Part shown: in pieces, positions 1 through 8,156 of the stretch
Numbering within the stretch: position 1 is the first letter of the stretch
How the letters are laid out: each line of letters starts with the position of its first letter
Origin: Variovorax sp. YR216
GTDB taxonomy: Bacteria > Pseudomonadota > Gammaproteobacteria > Burkholderiales > Burkholderiaceae_C
Direction: 5' to 3'
NCBI RefSeq assembly: GCF_900107745.1
Contig: NZ_FNRO01000012.1
Location: 1-64,000 of the forward strand
Length of the DNA: 64,000 nt
Made by a program: the position numbers and the translations under genes
Notes under the pieces: model-generated
Databases searched by the model: none
What the model was told of the DNA's origin: nothing
The model's input: only the letters and a program-made list of their open reading frames with translations

Positions 1-591
1 ACCAAGGTGGACAGCGCCGACACCTTCGAGCGCCCGATCTATGCCGGCAACGCCATTGCCACCGTGCAGAGCAGCGATGCGATCAAGGTCATCACCGTTC
101 GCACGACCGGCTTTGATGCTGCAGCAGCCACCGGCGGCAGCGCAGCCGTCGAGAACGCAGAAGGCGTCGCCGACAGCGGCAAGAGCGCCTTCGTGGGCCG
201 CGAAGTCACCAAGAGCGAGCGTCCCGAACTGACCGCCGCCAAGATCATCGTCTCCGGAGGCCGGGCTCTCGGCAGCGCCGAGAAGTTCACCGAAGTGATG
301 GCACCGCTGGCGGACAAGCTCGGTGCAGCACTGGGTGCCAGCCGCGCCGCCGTGGACGCCGGCTACGCACCGAACGACTGGCAAGTGGGCCAGACGGGCA
401 AGATCGTGGCGCCGCAGCTGTACATCGCAGCGGGCATCTCCGGCGCGATCCAGCATCTGGCAGGCATGAAGGACTCCAAGGTCATTGTCGCGATCAACAA
501 GGACGAGGAAGCCCCGATCTTCTCGGTGGCCGACTACGGCCTCGTGGCCGATCTATTCACGGCTGTGCCGGAACTCGCAACCGCTACGTGA
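1..591 (+). CDS. etfA: Electron transfer flavoprotein alpha subunit, 3' part (5' truncated by window edge)
   Basis: C-terminal two-thirds of an ETF alpha subunit, which with EtfB passes electrons from acyl-CoA dehydrogenases to the ETF:quinone oxidoreductase. The frame is open from base 1, so the gene starts outside the window; about 195 of the usual 310 residues are seen. The FAD-binding domain is recognisable from GGRALGS, the [16 protein letters not shown] segment, the [16 protein letters not shown] loop and the closing [11 protein letters not shown], all typical of EtfA/FixB. It is probably a housekeeping gene that marks the conserved left side of the region, although ETF is also the natural acceptor for the acyl-CoA dehydrogenases encoded further right. 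Confidence 0.95.
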   Translation, partial: TKVDSADTFERPIYAGNAIATVQSSDAIKVITVRTTGFDAAAATGGSAAVENAEGVADSGKSAFVGREVTKSERPELTAAKIIVSGGRALGSAEKFTEVMAPLADKLGAALGASRAAVDAGYAPNDWQVGQTGKIVAPQLYIAAGISGAIQHLAGMKDSKVIVAINKDEEAPIFSVADYGLVADLFTAVPELATAT

Positions 592-798
592 AGAAATCAC
601 ATCGCATCGGCTCGGCTCGGCGGATGTCACATGCCTTTGCGGCAATCCTTCTTTTGGAGGACAGCATTCCGTTCCGAACCCGTCACTGGTGAACGCCCGG
701 TTGAATGCCCGCTACCAGTCCAGTCTGAAGCGCACTTTGGGGACAGAGCGCCATGGCGAAGACGAGACCCCTCCTCGATCGCCAACGGCGCACGGCCG
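592..798. other. Gap between etfA and the kfrA-like gene
   Basis: About 200 bases between the end of etfA and the end of the convergent kfrA-like gene. No open frame with a start and ribosome-binding site, no convincing hairpin followed by a T-run, and no operator of the TGGT-N3-ACCA type was seen. Confidence 0.5.
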
Positions 799-1854
799 TC
801 AGGCAGGTCTGGATTTGGATCTCGCGGAGCGCTTTGAGACTCTCTCCCCCATCGCGGCAATTGCTCTTGATGGCGCGACGCGCGCTGCACCATGCGCGGC
901 CTTTTCTTCGGTCAGCTGCTGGGTTGCCGCCCCCAACCTTTCCTCAAGGCCTTGGCAAAGCGCCTGCGCTCTCGAAAGCTCCTCGCCCTTCCCCTGCAAC
1001 TCCTTTCGCAGCTCCCGCTCCACGCTCCGCGCCTCCTGCAACGCAGCGCCGAGGGACGCACGCTCCGCAGCCGATGCATCCTCGAGCTGCACGCGCCGCT
1101 TCTTCTCCTTGGCCATCTCCGCTTCAAGCGCCTTGGTACTTTGACGCGCGCGATCGACCTCAGCCAGGAAGCGCTTTTCGTGCGCCGCCTCGCGCGCCTG
1201 AACGCGTTCGCGCTCTTCTCGCCATGCCGCATCTCGCGCCTCGAGCACACGAGCGTGTTCATCACGCAGGGCCCCTTGGGCATGGCTCGTCTTGGCCACC
1301 TCGTCGCGCAGCTGATCGATTTGCTGCGTCGTGCGTGCGCGCAGATCGGCGAGTTCCTTCTGGGCCGCCGCGAGCTCAGAACGAAGCGCTTCCGAGACCT
1401 CCCGTGTCTCGTTCAACGCTTTTTCAATCGCGTCCTTGCTGCCGAGCCACTCTTTTTCGCGCGCCGCCAACGCTGCCTCGTCCGCAACGAGCTTCGCCAT
1501 GCCCTGCTCCAGCCTTGAATGCTCTTCCTGCAAAGCCTGGTTTGCGAGGGTGTGCGCTTCGTGCTTGGCGTGGTTCCAGGCGCTGCGCAGATCCGTCGGC
1601 AGGTCGTCGTCGGCCGGCACCGCGACACCCGCGACCCGCGCGGACAGCCCCACGTACCAGTCGTCGAGCAACGGGCTGATCGTGTTGGGCGAGCCGCCGC
1701 CGAGGTGCTGGCGCACGCGCTCGATGGTGGGTTTCAGCCCTCGCGCGAGCAGCGCATCGGCGGCTTCACAAACCTGTTCGAGCTGCACGCCGTGCGGACC
1801 GCGGCGCTTGGGGCTTGGAATGGGCGCTGGGACGCCGCTGGCGTGGAGTTGCAT
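799..1854 (-). CDS. KfrA-like DNA-binding coiled-coil protein
   Basis: 351-residue protein with an N-terminal KfrA-type DNA-binding domain (about residues 18-130, including the segment VQLEQVCEAADALLARG and the GGGSPNTIS turn) followed by a very long Glu/Ala/Arg-rich region with heptad character (about 130-320) that should form a coiled coil, and a short basic tail. KfrA proteins were described on plasmids as autoregulatory, structural DNA-binding proteins; chromosomal and island-borne homologues are common in beta-proteobacteria. It is convergent with etfA and lies next to an insertion sequence, so it may belong to a mobile or formerly mobile segment at the edge of the catabolic region. Its targets cannot be deduced. 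Confidence 0.8.
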   Translation of the reverse strand: MQLHASGVPAPIPSPKRRGPHGVQLEQVCEAADALLARGLKPTIERVRQHLGGGSPNTISPLLDDWYVGLSARVAGVAVPADDDLPTDLRSAWNHAKHEAHTLANQALQEEHSRLEQGMAKLVADEAALAAREKEWLGSKDAIEKALNETREVSEALRSELAAAQKELADLRARTTQQIDQLRDEVAKTSHAQGALRDEHARVLEARDAAWREERERVQAREAAHEKRFLAEVDRARQSTKALEAEMAKEKKRRVQLEDASAAERASLGAALQEARSVERELRKELQGKGEELSRAQALCQGLEERLGAATQQLTEEKAAHGAARVAPSRAIAAMGERVSKRSARSKSRPA

Positions 1855-2027
1855 CGACGGCCTCCGTTTTGGGGTCGATAAACGGTGACTATCGGCCGGT
1901 AGGACGTACAGGATTCGAACTTCCCAGACCGAGCCGTATGTTGGCTCCGGTCGACTCCGCTGGTAGGAAACTGAAATCTATCCTGAGCCAAACCACTGAA
2001 AAGTAGCTTGATCCAGACACGCGCTTC
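1855..2027. other. Non-coding junction with an imperfect inverted repeat
   Basis: Holds no gene. A stem GACCGAGCC (1927-1935) / GGCTC-C-GGTC (1943-1952) with one bulged C encloses a seven-base loop. The segment also contains the string GGATTCGAAC (1911-1920), which superficially resembles a tRNA T-arm on the minus strand but has no matching acceptor stem. Short ACTGAAA repeats at 1970 and 1995 precede the insertion sequence. This could be a relic of an older mobile-element end. Confidence 0.4.
1970..1987. repeat. Left copy of an 18-bp direct repeat flanking the IS
   Basis: ACTGAAATCTATCCTGAG at 1970-1987 is matched by ACTGAAATCTTCGCTGAG at 3350-3367 (15 of 18 identical, same orientation). 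Removing the insertion sequence would bring the two copies within about 70 bp, and a partial third copy (ACTGAAAA) lies at 1995. Several short repeats of this kind are typical of the ends of larger insertion sequences such as IS21-like elements, so this may be the remnant of one into which the IS5-type element jumped. That origin is an inference. Confidence 0.4.
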
Positions 2028-3342
2028 CTAGCAGGCTGCTGAAGTACTGAGCATGCCGAAGGCATCCTGCGCACGGTTTTGTGATTTCGACGTTCTGAGT
2101 TCGCGTCCAACGCGGTTTTCATCGCTTTGAGGCGCATTTGGGGCTCTCTGTGACCCTCTACGCGGCCAACGGACGGACTTCTGCCAAGGTCCGCATGCGC
2201 ACGAGGTTGTAGGCTGCCATCGTCAGCACGAACAACTGGTCGACCTTCTTGATGCCGCGCACCATGACCTGCCGGATGGGACCAACGAATTTGGCCCAGC
2301 CGAAGCCTTGCTCGATGAGCTTTCGCTTGCGCTGGGAGATCGCATAGCCCTCGCTCTGTGCGATCTCGTCGGCCACCGCCGAGCGACGCCCCGATTTGTT
2401 CTGCGCCACATGCGGCGTGACCTTCATGCGATGCAGCTCCTCGATGAACTCGCCCGCGTCATAGCCCTTGTCCGCGCCCAGCGTGACCTCGGCGTCCGCA
2501 CTCGCCGTTGCCTGACGTGCGTCCCAGATCATGGACTTGGCCGCTTCCCGTTCGGCAAAGCCGTCGGCCTGCGTGACCATGGCGTTGACCACCAGGCCGT
2601 GACGGTTGTCGGTGAGCGTGTGCCCCATGTAGCGCAGCTCGCTGCCGGTCTTGCCCTTGCGATACAGCTTCGAGTCGGGATCGGTCTTCGACTCGTGCGT
2701 GTCGTTGCTGCGGCGCTGCCCCTTGAAGTCCCCGCCGCCGCCGGCATCGTCGTCACCGTCCTTGCGAACGAAGCTCTTGTGTCCGGCCCAGGCCTGAATC
2801 AGCGTGCCATCGACGCTGAAGTGTTCACCCGACAACCAGTCCTTCTTCTCGGCCGTCTCCAGCACTTCGTTGAAGAAGGCGACCACCGCGTCGTGTTCGA
2901 TCAGTCGCTGGCGGTTCTTGCTGAACACCGTCGGCACCCACACCGCGTCGTCCATCGCCAGGCCGATGAACCAGCGAAACAGCATGTTGTATTGCGTCTG
3001 CTCCATGAGCTGGCGCTCCGAGCGGACGCTGAACAAGATCTGCAGCAGCATCGCGCGCAGCAGCTTCTCCGGCGCGATGCTCGGGCGGCCGCCCTTGATG
3101 TCGGCCTCGTACATCCGAGAGAACAGCTCGTCCATCTTGGCCAGCGCCTCGTTGACCATCACTCGGATGCGACGCAGCGGGTGATCGGCTGGAACGAAAT
3201 CGTCCAGCCGTCGCATCGTGAACAAACCTTCGGTGAATGTGTCAGCGCCGCGCATCGGAAAGGGTCTCGTGGGTCTGCAAAAACAACGCGCCACATCCAC
3301 CGACGGGGGACCTTTGAACGAAGTATTTCAGCAGCCTGCTAG
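2028..3342 (-). mobile_element. IS5-type insertion sequence
   Basis: Complete element of about 1.3 kb. The left end reads CTAG then CAGGCTGCTGAAGTACT (2028-2048); the right end, read on the minus strand, is CTAG then CAGGCTGCTGAAATACT (3342-3322), that is 16 of 17 matching terminal bases. The palindromic CTAG on each side is the likely 4-bp target duplication, as expected for IS5-family elements. A single transposase gene fills the element. Transposase and both ends look intact, so it may still be active. Confidence 0.85.
2158..3255 (-). CDS. IS5-family transposase
   Basis: DDE transposase of 365 residues from the ATG at 3255, which begins MRGADTFTEGLF as in close family members; an earlier in-frame ATG at 3300 would add 15 unconserved residues. 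An N-terminal helical domain (RRLDDFVPADHPLRRIR) typical of IS5/IS1182-like transposases is followed by the DDE core: first Asp in FSVDGTLIQAWAG, second in LGADKGYDAGEF, and the glutamate in the C-terminal region around KLIEQGFGWAK. It cuts and rejoins the element's own ends. No frameshift is visible. It has no role in the surrounding metabolism and only marks past rearrangement near the left edge of the catabolic region. Confidence 0.93.
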   Translation of the reverse strand: MRGADTFTEGLFTMRRLDDFVPADHPLRRIRVMVNEALAKMDELFSRMYEADIKGGRPSIAPEKLLRAMLLQILFSVRSERQLMEQTQYNMLFRWFIGLAMDDAVWVPTVFSKNRQRLIEHDAVVAFFNEVLETAEKKDWLSGEHFSVDGTLIQAWAGHKSFVRKDGDDDAGGGGDFKGQRRSNDTHESKTDPDSKLYRKGKTGSELRYMGHTLTDNRHGLVVNAMVTQADGFAEREAAKSMIWDARQATASADAEVTLGADKGYDAGEFIEELHRMKVTPHVAQNKSGRRSAVADEIAQSEGYAISQRKRKLIEQGFGWAKFVGPIRQVMVRGIKKVDQLFVLTMAAYNLVRMRTLAEVRPLAA

Positions 3343-3349
3343 GGGAGCC

Positions 3350-3367
3350 ACTGAAATCTTCGCTGAG
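3350..3367. repeat. Right copy of the 18-bp repeat flanking the IS
   Basis: ACTGAAATCTTCGCTGAG, same orientation as the copy at 1970-1987 and differing at three positions. See the left copy for interpretation. Confidence 0.4.
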
Positions 3368-3372
3368 TTCCT

Positions 3373-3402
3373 ACACGCACACACGCACGCACGCACGGCA
3401 CA
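3373..3402. repeat. Short ACGC/ACAC simple repeat
   Basis: About 30 bases made of ACAC and ACGC units, just downstream of the NIPSNAP gene that ends at 3407 on the minus strand. Low-complexity DNA; no function can be assigned. Confidence 0.6.
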
Positions 3403-3406
3403 ACCT

Positions 3407-3748
3407 TCAGGTGGGCGATCTCCAGCCGGGCATCGGGACCGCCTTGATCAGCCGCGTCTCCTGTGCGGTGATCAGGTGCTCGGACGCCTTCAGATAGGCT
3501 GGAAAGGCCGGGTGCGCATCGCGCGCCTGGCAGCGCCGTTCGTAGTCGGCGAGATCGTCATAACCCCACAGGTGAACAAACTGGTTGAGCGGGCCGACAT
3601 GGCTCACGTAGAAGCCCAGCGGCGTGCCCAGCGTCTCCATCAGGAACGGCAGCGCCATCCGGTTGAAGACCTCGAGGAACTCCGGCATCTTGCGCAGCCG
3701 GATCGTGTAGATGCGCTGATCGACCAGTGGCTTAGGCGGGAATGACAT
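3407..3748 (-). CDS. NIPSNAP-family dimeric alpha/beta-barrel protein
   Basis: 113 residues, the usual size of a single-domain NIPSNAP protein. It shows the family pattern: an opening IYTIR strand, a central VSHVGPLNQFVHLWGYDDL block with the conserved H-x-W-x-Y, and R/F-rich helices (DLADYERRCQARDAHPAF). Members fold as ferredoxin-like dimers; their biochemical role is mostly unknown and some act in small-molecule catabolism. Its start lies inside the end of the KstD-like gene (17-bp overlap), so the two are translationally coupled and probably work on the same compound. It is the last gene of the minus-strand operon that begins at 6448. Confidence 0.85.
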   Translation of the reverse strand: MSFPPKPLVDQRIYTIRLRKMPEFLEVFNRMALPFLMETLGTPLGFYVSHVGPLNQFVHLWGYDDLADYERRCQARDAHPAFPAYLKASEHLITAQETRLIKAVPMPGWRSPT

Positions 3749-5495
3749 CGGCTTGTCTTGCAGTGGTGGTGTGGGTCGCAGAAGAAAGCGCCGGCTCCAG
3801 CCCAGCCAGGTGGCGGCCGGTGATGTAGCCGAAGGTCATGATCGGCCCCAGCGTGATGCCGGCGCCCGGATAGTTGCCGCCCATCACGCTGGCGCGGTCG
3901 TTGCCTACCGCGTAGAGGCCCTCGATCGGTTGGCGCTGCGCATCGAGCACGCGCCCCACCACGTCAGTGCCGATGCCGTCGAAGGTGCCCAGGTCGCCCA
4001 TCACCACTCGCAGCGCGTAGTAAGGTCCCTGGCCGAGCGGCGCGACGCAGGGATTCGGCTTGTTGTCCGGGTCCGCGAGGTAGCGGTTGAAAGAGGTCGT
4101 GCCGCGGCCGAACTGCCGGTCCTCGCCGCGCACCGCGCCCTCGTTGTACTCGCGCACCGTCTGCTCCAGGCCGGCCGGGTCGATGCCGGCCTTCTGTGCC
4201 AGATCGCGCAGCGTCGCGCCCTTGACCAGGTAGCCGTTGCGCACCAGCGGCCCGAGCGGCATCGGCGCCGGCTTGGCATAGCCCAAGCCGTACTTGCCGA
4301 TCGTGGCCTGGTCGCAGATCAGCCACATGCCGGCGTCCGCCTCCTGCCCCGCGGCGACCATCGCTGCGCCCACGTCGTGGTACGAATTCGATTCGTTGGT
4401 GAACCGCCTGCCGTTCGACAGCACGCCGATGATGCCGGGCTTGTAGCGGTCAAGCAGATGCGGGAAGGCGCCGTACTCGCCGTTGCCCAGCGGGACTTTC
4501 GATGTGGGCATCCACGCCGCGGGGGAACTGAAGCGGATCTCCACGCGCCCGCCCACTTTCTCGGCCATGCGTGCGCCGTCGCCGGTGTTGCCGCGGGGCA
4601 CAGGCGAGAAATGCTCGCCTCCCGCACGCACGTGCGGATAGGCCTGCGCGATGCGCTGTCGGTCGTGCGAGAAGCCGCCGCCGGCCAGCACCACGCCCTT
4701 GCGGGCGATGATGCGCTGCAGTCCTTCCGGCCCCTTCACCAGAGCCCCGACGACGCGCCCGTTGTCGGTGATCAGCTCCTGCGCAGGCGTGCTCGTGCGG
4801 ATCGGGATCTTCAGGTCGAGCGCCGATTTCGCCAGCCGCGCGGCCAGTGCATTGCCGCTCGTCACGTTGATGCCGCGCCGATAGAGCGCCAACTCCTTCA
4901 CGTGGTTGAGCAGGCGCTTGACCACGTACCTGAACGAAGTGAAGGACTTGGTGAAACCGAAGAAATGCTTGAGGTCCGCGTTCGAGGAGTTGAACATCAT
5001 CCCGATGAAGGTGATGGTCGAAAGCGGTCGCCGCAGCCGCGCCATTTCCGGCCCGAGCCCGCGGATGTCGTAGGGCGCGGCGAGGATCGAGCGGCCGATA
5101 TCCACGCCGCCATCGGCATCAGGGTGGTAGTCGGGGTAGAGCGTGGGGATGAAGCGCACCTCCGTCTCGCGCTCGAAGAAGTCCACCATCTCGGGACCCT
5201 TCTCGATGAAGGCTTCCACCGCAGGCGCGTCGTACCAGCGCCCGGTCTCGGCCTTCATGTAGCGGATGACGGCCTCGCGCGTGTCGGCGTAGCCGGCCTT
5301 CTTTGCAGTCGATGACAGCGGGATCCAGAGCACGCCGCCGGAAAAGGCCGTGGTGCCGCCGAACACCGGCTCTTTCTCGACGACGACGACATCCAGGCCG
5401 TTCTTCCTGGCGGTGATCGCGGTCGAGAGGCCACCGGCACCAGCGCCGATCACCAGCACATCGCATTCCGTCGTGGGCAGTTCATTCATGTTCAT
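3732..5495 (-). CDS. FAD-dependent dehydrogenase, KstD / fumarate-reductase-like
   Basis: 587 residues, FAD_binding_2 superfamily. The N-terminal Rossmann motif is VIGAGAGGLSTAITARKNG with the acidic VVVEKEP strand end, followed by FGGTTAFSGGVLWIP. The C-terminus has the family signature YPGAGITLGPIMTFGYITG that closes over the FAD. Length and motifs fit the 3-ketosteroid delta1-dehydrogenase-like branch, which introduces a double bond next to a carbonyl in cyclic substrates; the true substrate is unknown. The 4-bp overlap with the flavin reductase-FCD gene upstream and the 17-bp overlap with NIPSNAP downstream show a tight three-gene operon. A paralogue lies at 38678-40426. Confidence 0.85.
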   Translation of the reverse strand: MNMNELPTTECDVLVIGAGAGGLSTAITARKNGLDVVVVEKEPVFGGTTAFSGGVLWIPLSSTAKKAGYADTREAVIRYMKAETGRWYDAPAVEAFIEKGPEMVDFFERETEVRFIPTLYPDYHPDADGGVDIGRSILAAPYDIRGLGPEMARLRRPLSTITFIGMMFNSSNADLKHFFGFTKSFTSFRYVVKRLLNHVKELALYRRGINVTSGNALAARLAKSALDLKIPIRTSTPAQELITDNGRVVGALVKGPEGLQRIIARKGVVLAGGGFSHDRQRIAQAYPHVRAGGEHFSPVPRGNTGDGARMAEKVGGRVEIRFSSPAAWMPTSKVPLGNGEYGAFPHLLDRYKPGIIGVLSNGRRFTNESNSYHDVGAAMVAAGQEADAGMWLICDQATIGKYGLGYAKPAPMPLGPLVRNGYLVKGATLRDLAQKAGIDPAGLEQTVREYNEGAVRGEDRQFGRGTTSFNRYLADPDNKPNPCVAPLGQGPYYALRVVMGDLGTFDGIGTDVVGRVLDAQRQPIEGLYAVGNDRASVMGGNYPGAGITLGPIMTFGYITGRHLAGLEPALSSATHTTTARQADVIPA

Positions 5496-6448
5496 GCGCT
5501 GGCCTCCTGCGCCACTGCACCGCGGCGAAGTTGATCGAAGTAGTTGCTCATTTCGGCTTCCGCCGCATCTGGATCGCGCTCGCGCATGTGCGTGAGGATC
5601 TTCCGGCGCACCGGCACCAGCTCGGGACGGGCCCGGAGCGTCGAATCGGTTTGCAGCACATGGCGCAGCAGCGTCGTGAGCGTCTCAGCCACGACCACCA
5701 GCACGTCGTTGTGCGCCGCCTTGGTCACCAGGCGGAAGAACTCGATGCTCGCCTGTGCGCGATGCGGCGCGTCGGCATAGTTCTCGATCTCCGCGATGTT
5801 GCGTTCGATGGCGTCGAAGTCTTCCGTTGCACCGTTCTGGCAGGCCAGGCGCAGCAGCATGCAGTTGACCAGTCGCCGCGCCTGGTCGAGGTGGAGCGAA
5901 TCGAGCTGTCCGCTGGCGGCCAGCTCGCGCAGCGACTGCGCCAGCATCATGTAGGCGCCCTTGTAGAACACCAGCGAGGCTTCCTGCCGGCCATGGTCGA
6001 ACTTCGCCACCTGGCCGAGGAAGAGCACATGATCGCCCGCGAGATGCTCGGCGAACTTGTCGCACTCGAACGTGGCGACGCTGCCGGCGATCACCGGCAG
6101 CCCGCGGTGGCCCGGCGCCCACGCCACGCCCTCGAATTTATCGGCGATGGCACCGCTGGCAAAGCGTGCCGACAGCTCCTTCTGGTCTTCGGCCAGGACA
6201 TTGATGGCAAAGGCACCACTCTGCCGGAAGGCCTCCAGGCTCTTGCTGGCCAGCCGCAGCCCCCAGGACACAAGAGGTGGTTCCAGCGATACGGAGCTGA
6301 ACGAGTTGCAGGTGAGCCCGATCGGATTTCCGTCGGGGCCCGTCGTGGTGATGATGGCCACGCCGGTGGGGAAGCTGCCGAGCGCGCTGCGGAAGGCCCG
6401 CACGTCGAAGGCGTTCTGTGTCTCGGTGGACGCGAGGTTCGGAATCAT
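5492..6448 (-). CDS. Flavin reductase domain fused to a GntR-type FCD ligand-sensing domain
   Basis: 318-residue protein from the ATG at 6448, chosen because GGAACGA lies just upstream and because any longer version would run back across the operator and promoter. Residues about 15-168 form a flavin reductase-like FMN-binding split barrel (SALGSFPTGVAIITT, GLTCNSFSSVSLEPPLV, GDHVLFLGQV, FYKGAYMML). Residues about 187-308 are an all-helical FCD domain, closest by eye to the one in the GntR regulator at 13187-13945 (both contain ARPELVPVRR-x-IL and a similar C-terminal helix). No winged-helix DNA-binding domain is present. I infer a reductase or flavin donor whose activity or partner binding is governed by an acyl-CoA or carboxylate ligand. 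First gene of its operon. Confidence 0.85.
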   Translation of the reverse strand: MIPNLASTETQNAFDVRAFRSALGSFPTGVAIITTTGPDGNPIGLTCNSFSSVSLEPPLVSWGLRLASKSLEAFRQSGAFAINVLAEDQKELSARFASGAIADKFEGVAWAPGHRGLPVIAGSVATFECDKFAEHLAGDHVLFLGQVAKFDHGRQEASLVFYKGAYMMLAQSLRELAASGQLDSLHLDQARRLVNCMLLRLACQNGATEDFDAIERNIAEIENYADAPHRAQASIEFFRLVTKAAHNDVLVVVAETLTTLLRHVLQTDSTLRARPELVPVRRKILTHMRERDPDAAEAEMSNYFDQLRRGAVAQEASA

Positions 6449-6466
6449 CACGTGTCGTTCCAAAAG

Positions 6467-6495
6467 TTGAATGGTTAGACCATTATAGATATACT
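6467..6495 (+). promoter_or_regulatory. Promoter with FadR-type operator in its spacer
   Basis: TTGAAT (6467-6472), 17-bp spacer and TATACT (6490-6495) form a good sigma70-type promoter for the thiolase-like gene at 6528. The operator TGGTTAGACCA (6472-6482) occupies the start of the spacer, a classic repressor position, and also sits in front of the minus-strand gene at 6448. Confidence 0.7.
6472..6482. promoter_or_regulatory. FadR-type operator TGGT-N3-ACCA (site 1)
   Basis: TGGTTAGACCA, perfect 4+4 palindrome around a 3-bp centre, between divergent genes starting at 6448 (-) and 6528 (+). It is one of fourteen such sites in the window. Confidence 0.8.
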
Positions 6496-6527
6496 GGCCT
6501 GCCATTACAACCAAGGGGACCCACCCA

Positions 6528-7721
6528 ATGACTCGTCGAGTTGCCATCATCGGCACCAGCGCGATCCCGGTCGGCCGCCACCAGACCAAGGCGGAAGAGC
6601 CGCTGCAGGTGCTGGAGCAGGAGATCATGACGAAGCTGGTGGTCGAGGCGGTCGCGGATGCCGGCGTCGATAAGAAGGACATCGGCAGCCTGGTGCTGAC
6701 GCTGCCCAGGCCCTACACGCTGCAGAAGTATTTCTCCACCTTCCTGGTCAGCCACCTGCGCCTGCAATGCACCGGCAGCGTGCTGGAGGTGATGGGCAAT
6801 GGAATGACAGGCGCCGTCTGCTTCGACCGGGCCTGCGACGAAATCCTGCTCGGCCGCACCGAGGTCGCACTCGCGCTGGGCGTCAACATGGAGGCGGCCA
6901 CGCCGGCCTCCGAGCATGCGATGAGCAGCATGCGAACCACGGGCGACGTGGACTTCCATGCCTCAGGCGGCTTCATCCCGATCAGCTGGTACGCCATGGA
7001 CGCCATGCGCTACATGCACGAATACGGCGCCACGCGCGAGCAACTCGGCGCGGTCGCGGTCAAGAACCGCTGGCATGCATCGATGAACCGCCTGGCGCAG
7101 TACCGCAAGCCGATCACCCTGCCGGAGGTGTTGGACCAGCGACCGATCGTGGAGCCATTGGGCCTCTACGACGTACCAGGCCGCAGCGACGGCGCGGCCT
7201 GCCTGGTGCTGGCTTCGGAGGAAGTCGCGAAGTCGCTGGGCCGCCCCTATGCGCTGGTGCGCGGGCGCGGCTTCTGCCACGACGGCTCGCACCAGATCAA
7301 CGAGGTGCCGAACGACATGACCGAGCTGATTGCCGCCAAGCAGGCGGCATCCACTGCATATGCGCAGGCCGGAATCTCCGCCAAGGACATCGACCTCGCC
7401 GAGTTCTATGCGCCCTGCACCATCGTCGAGGTGCTGGTGAGCGAGGCGGTGGGCTTCTTTGGGCGCGGGGAAGGTGCACCGGCCGCCGCCGACGGCCGCA
7501 CCAAGCTGGGCGGGCAGATCCCGATCTCGACCTCCGGCGGACTGACCTCGCGCGGCCATCCGGCGTACGTCACCTCGCTCTACAACTACTGCGAGATGGC
7601 AGACCAGCTGCGCGGCCGGGCCGGCGAACGCCAGGTCGCGAACGCGCGACTGGGCCTGACCACCGGCGAACTCGGCAACTACAACGCCGCCCTTGTCCAC
7701 GTGATGGAGGCCCAACGATGA
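6528..7721 (+). CDS. Thiolase-like protein without nucleophilic cysteine (Ltp2/SCP2-type, probable retro-aldolase subunit)
   Basis: 397 residues, thiolase superfamily, lipid-transfer/SCP2-thiolase branch. Where true thiolases have the nucleophile in a C-x-S-G motif, this protein has Gly92-Met-Thr-Gly95, so a normal thiolysis reaction is unlikely. A conserved tyrosine (Tyr294, in EFYAPC) stands where the steroid side-chain aldolase Ltp2 uses a tyrosine, and GHP is kept near residue 345. Ltp2 works as a complex with the DUF35 part of ChsH2 and splits beta-hydroxyacyl-CoAs by retro-aldol cleavage. The next gene is a DUF35 protein overlapping by ATGA, which supports the same complex here. First of four such pairs in the window. 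Confidence 0.82.
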   Translation: MTRRVAIIGTSAIPVGRHQTKAEEPLQVLEQEIMTKLVVEAVADAGVDKKDIGSLVLTLPRPYTLQKYFSTFLVSHLRLQCTGSVLEVMGNGMTGAVCFDRACDEILLGRTEVALALGVNMEAATPASEHAMSSMRTTGDVDFHASGGFIPISWYAMDAMRYMHEYGATREQLGAVAVKNRWHASMNRLAQYRKPITLPEVLDQRPIVEPLGLYDVPGRSDGAACLVLASEEVAKSLGRPYALVRGRGFCHDGSHQINEVPNDMTELIAAKQAASTAYAQAGISAKDIDLAEFYAPCTIVEVLVSEAVGFFGRGEGAPAAADGRTKLGGQIPISTSGGLTSRGHPAYVTSLYNYCEMADQLRGRAGERQVANARLGLTTGELGNYNAALVHVMEAQR

Positions 7722-8140
7722 CGCTCGAGATGATCCCCGTGGCGCGTGCGCGCGCCTATCCACCGCGCGTGTCGGCCTTCACGCAGACCTTCTGGGAAGG
7801 CCTGCGCGACGGCCGCTGGCAGAGCACCTGCTGCGAAGCCTGCGGCAAGTTCACCTTCCCGCCGAAGCCGGTGTGCCCGCATTGCTGGTCGCCGCGGATG
7901 CAATGGAAAGAGCTGGAACAGCGCGGCACGCTCTATTCGTGGACGCGCATCCATGCCGCACCCAAGGTGTTCGTGGACGAAGCGCCCTATGCCGTCTGCG
8001 TGGTCGACCTCGACATCGGCCTGCGCATCGCCACCCGACTCGTCGAACGCGAGGGCAAGCCGTTCGAGTGCGGCATGCCGATCGAGCTCGTCGTCCTGCA
8101 GTACGAGGACGGGCCGCTGCTCGCCTCGCGTCCGCTCTAG
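7718..8140 (+). CDS. DUF35 OB-fold protein with zinc ribbon (thiolase partner)
   Basis: 140 residues, starting at the ATG that overlaps the thiolase-like stop codon (ATGA). A rubredoxin-like zinc ribbon has four cysteines, Cys39-x2-Cys42 and Cys53-x2-Cys56, followed by an OB fold beginning near GTLYSWTRIH. Such proteins are obligate partners of SCP2-type thiolases and of the aldolase Ltp2, where they contribute to acyl-CoA binding and complex stability. The strict coupling to the thiolase-like gene predicts a two-protein enzyme. A downstream gene follows after 16 bp. Confidence 0.88.
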   Translation: MTLEMIPVARARAYPPRVSAFTQTFWEGLRDGRWQSTCCEACGKFTFPPKPVCPHCWSPRMQWKELEQRGTLYSWTRIHAAPKVFVDEAPYAVCVVDLDIGLRIATRLVEREGKPFECGMPIELVVLQYEDGPLLASRPL

Positions 8141-8156
8141 CAAAAGGAGTTGTCCC

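Noticed and set aside
799-1854. Plasmid origin of the window because of a KfrA-like gene
   Set aside because: KfrA homologues are also chromosomal; no replication initiator, partition or transfer gene is present, and etfA is next to it.
1896-1990. tRNA-like sequence on the minus strand (GTTCGAATCC and a five-pair stem with a seven-base loop)
   Set aside because: The T-stem does not pair (two or more mismatches), there is no complementary acceptor stem and the loop lacks a proper anticodon context; recorded only as an inverted repeat.
3373-3402. Possible CRISPR-like repeat
   Set aside because: Only a simple ACGC/ACAC microsatellite of 30 bases with no spacers; no cas genes in the window.
6449-6682. 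Extended N-terminus of the flavin reductase-FCD protein
   Set aside because: It would run through the operator, the promoter and the start of the divergent thiolase-like gene; residues are low-complexity.
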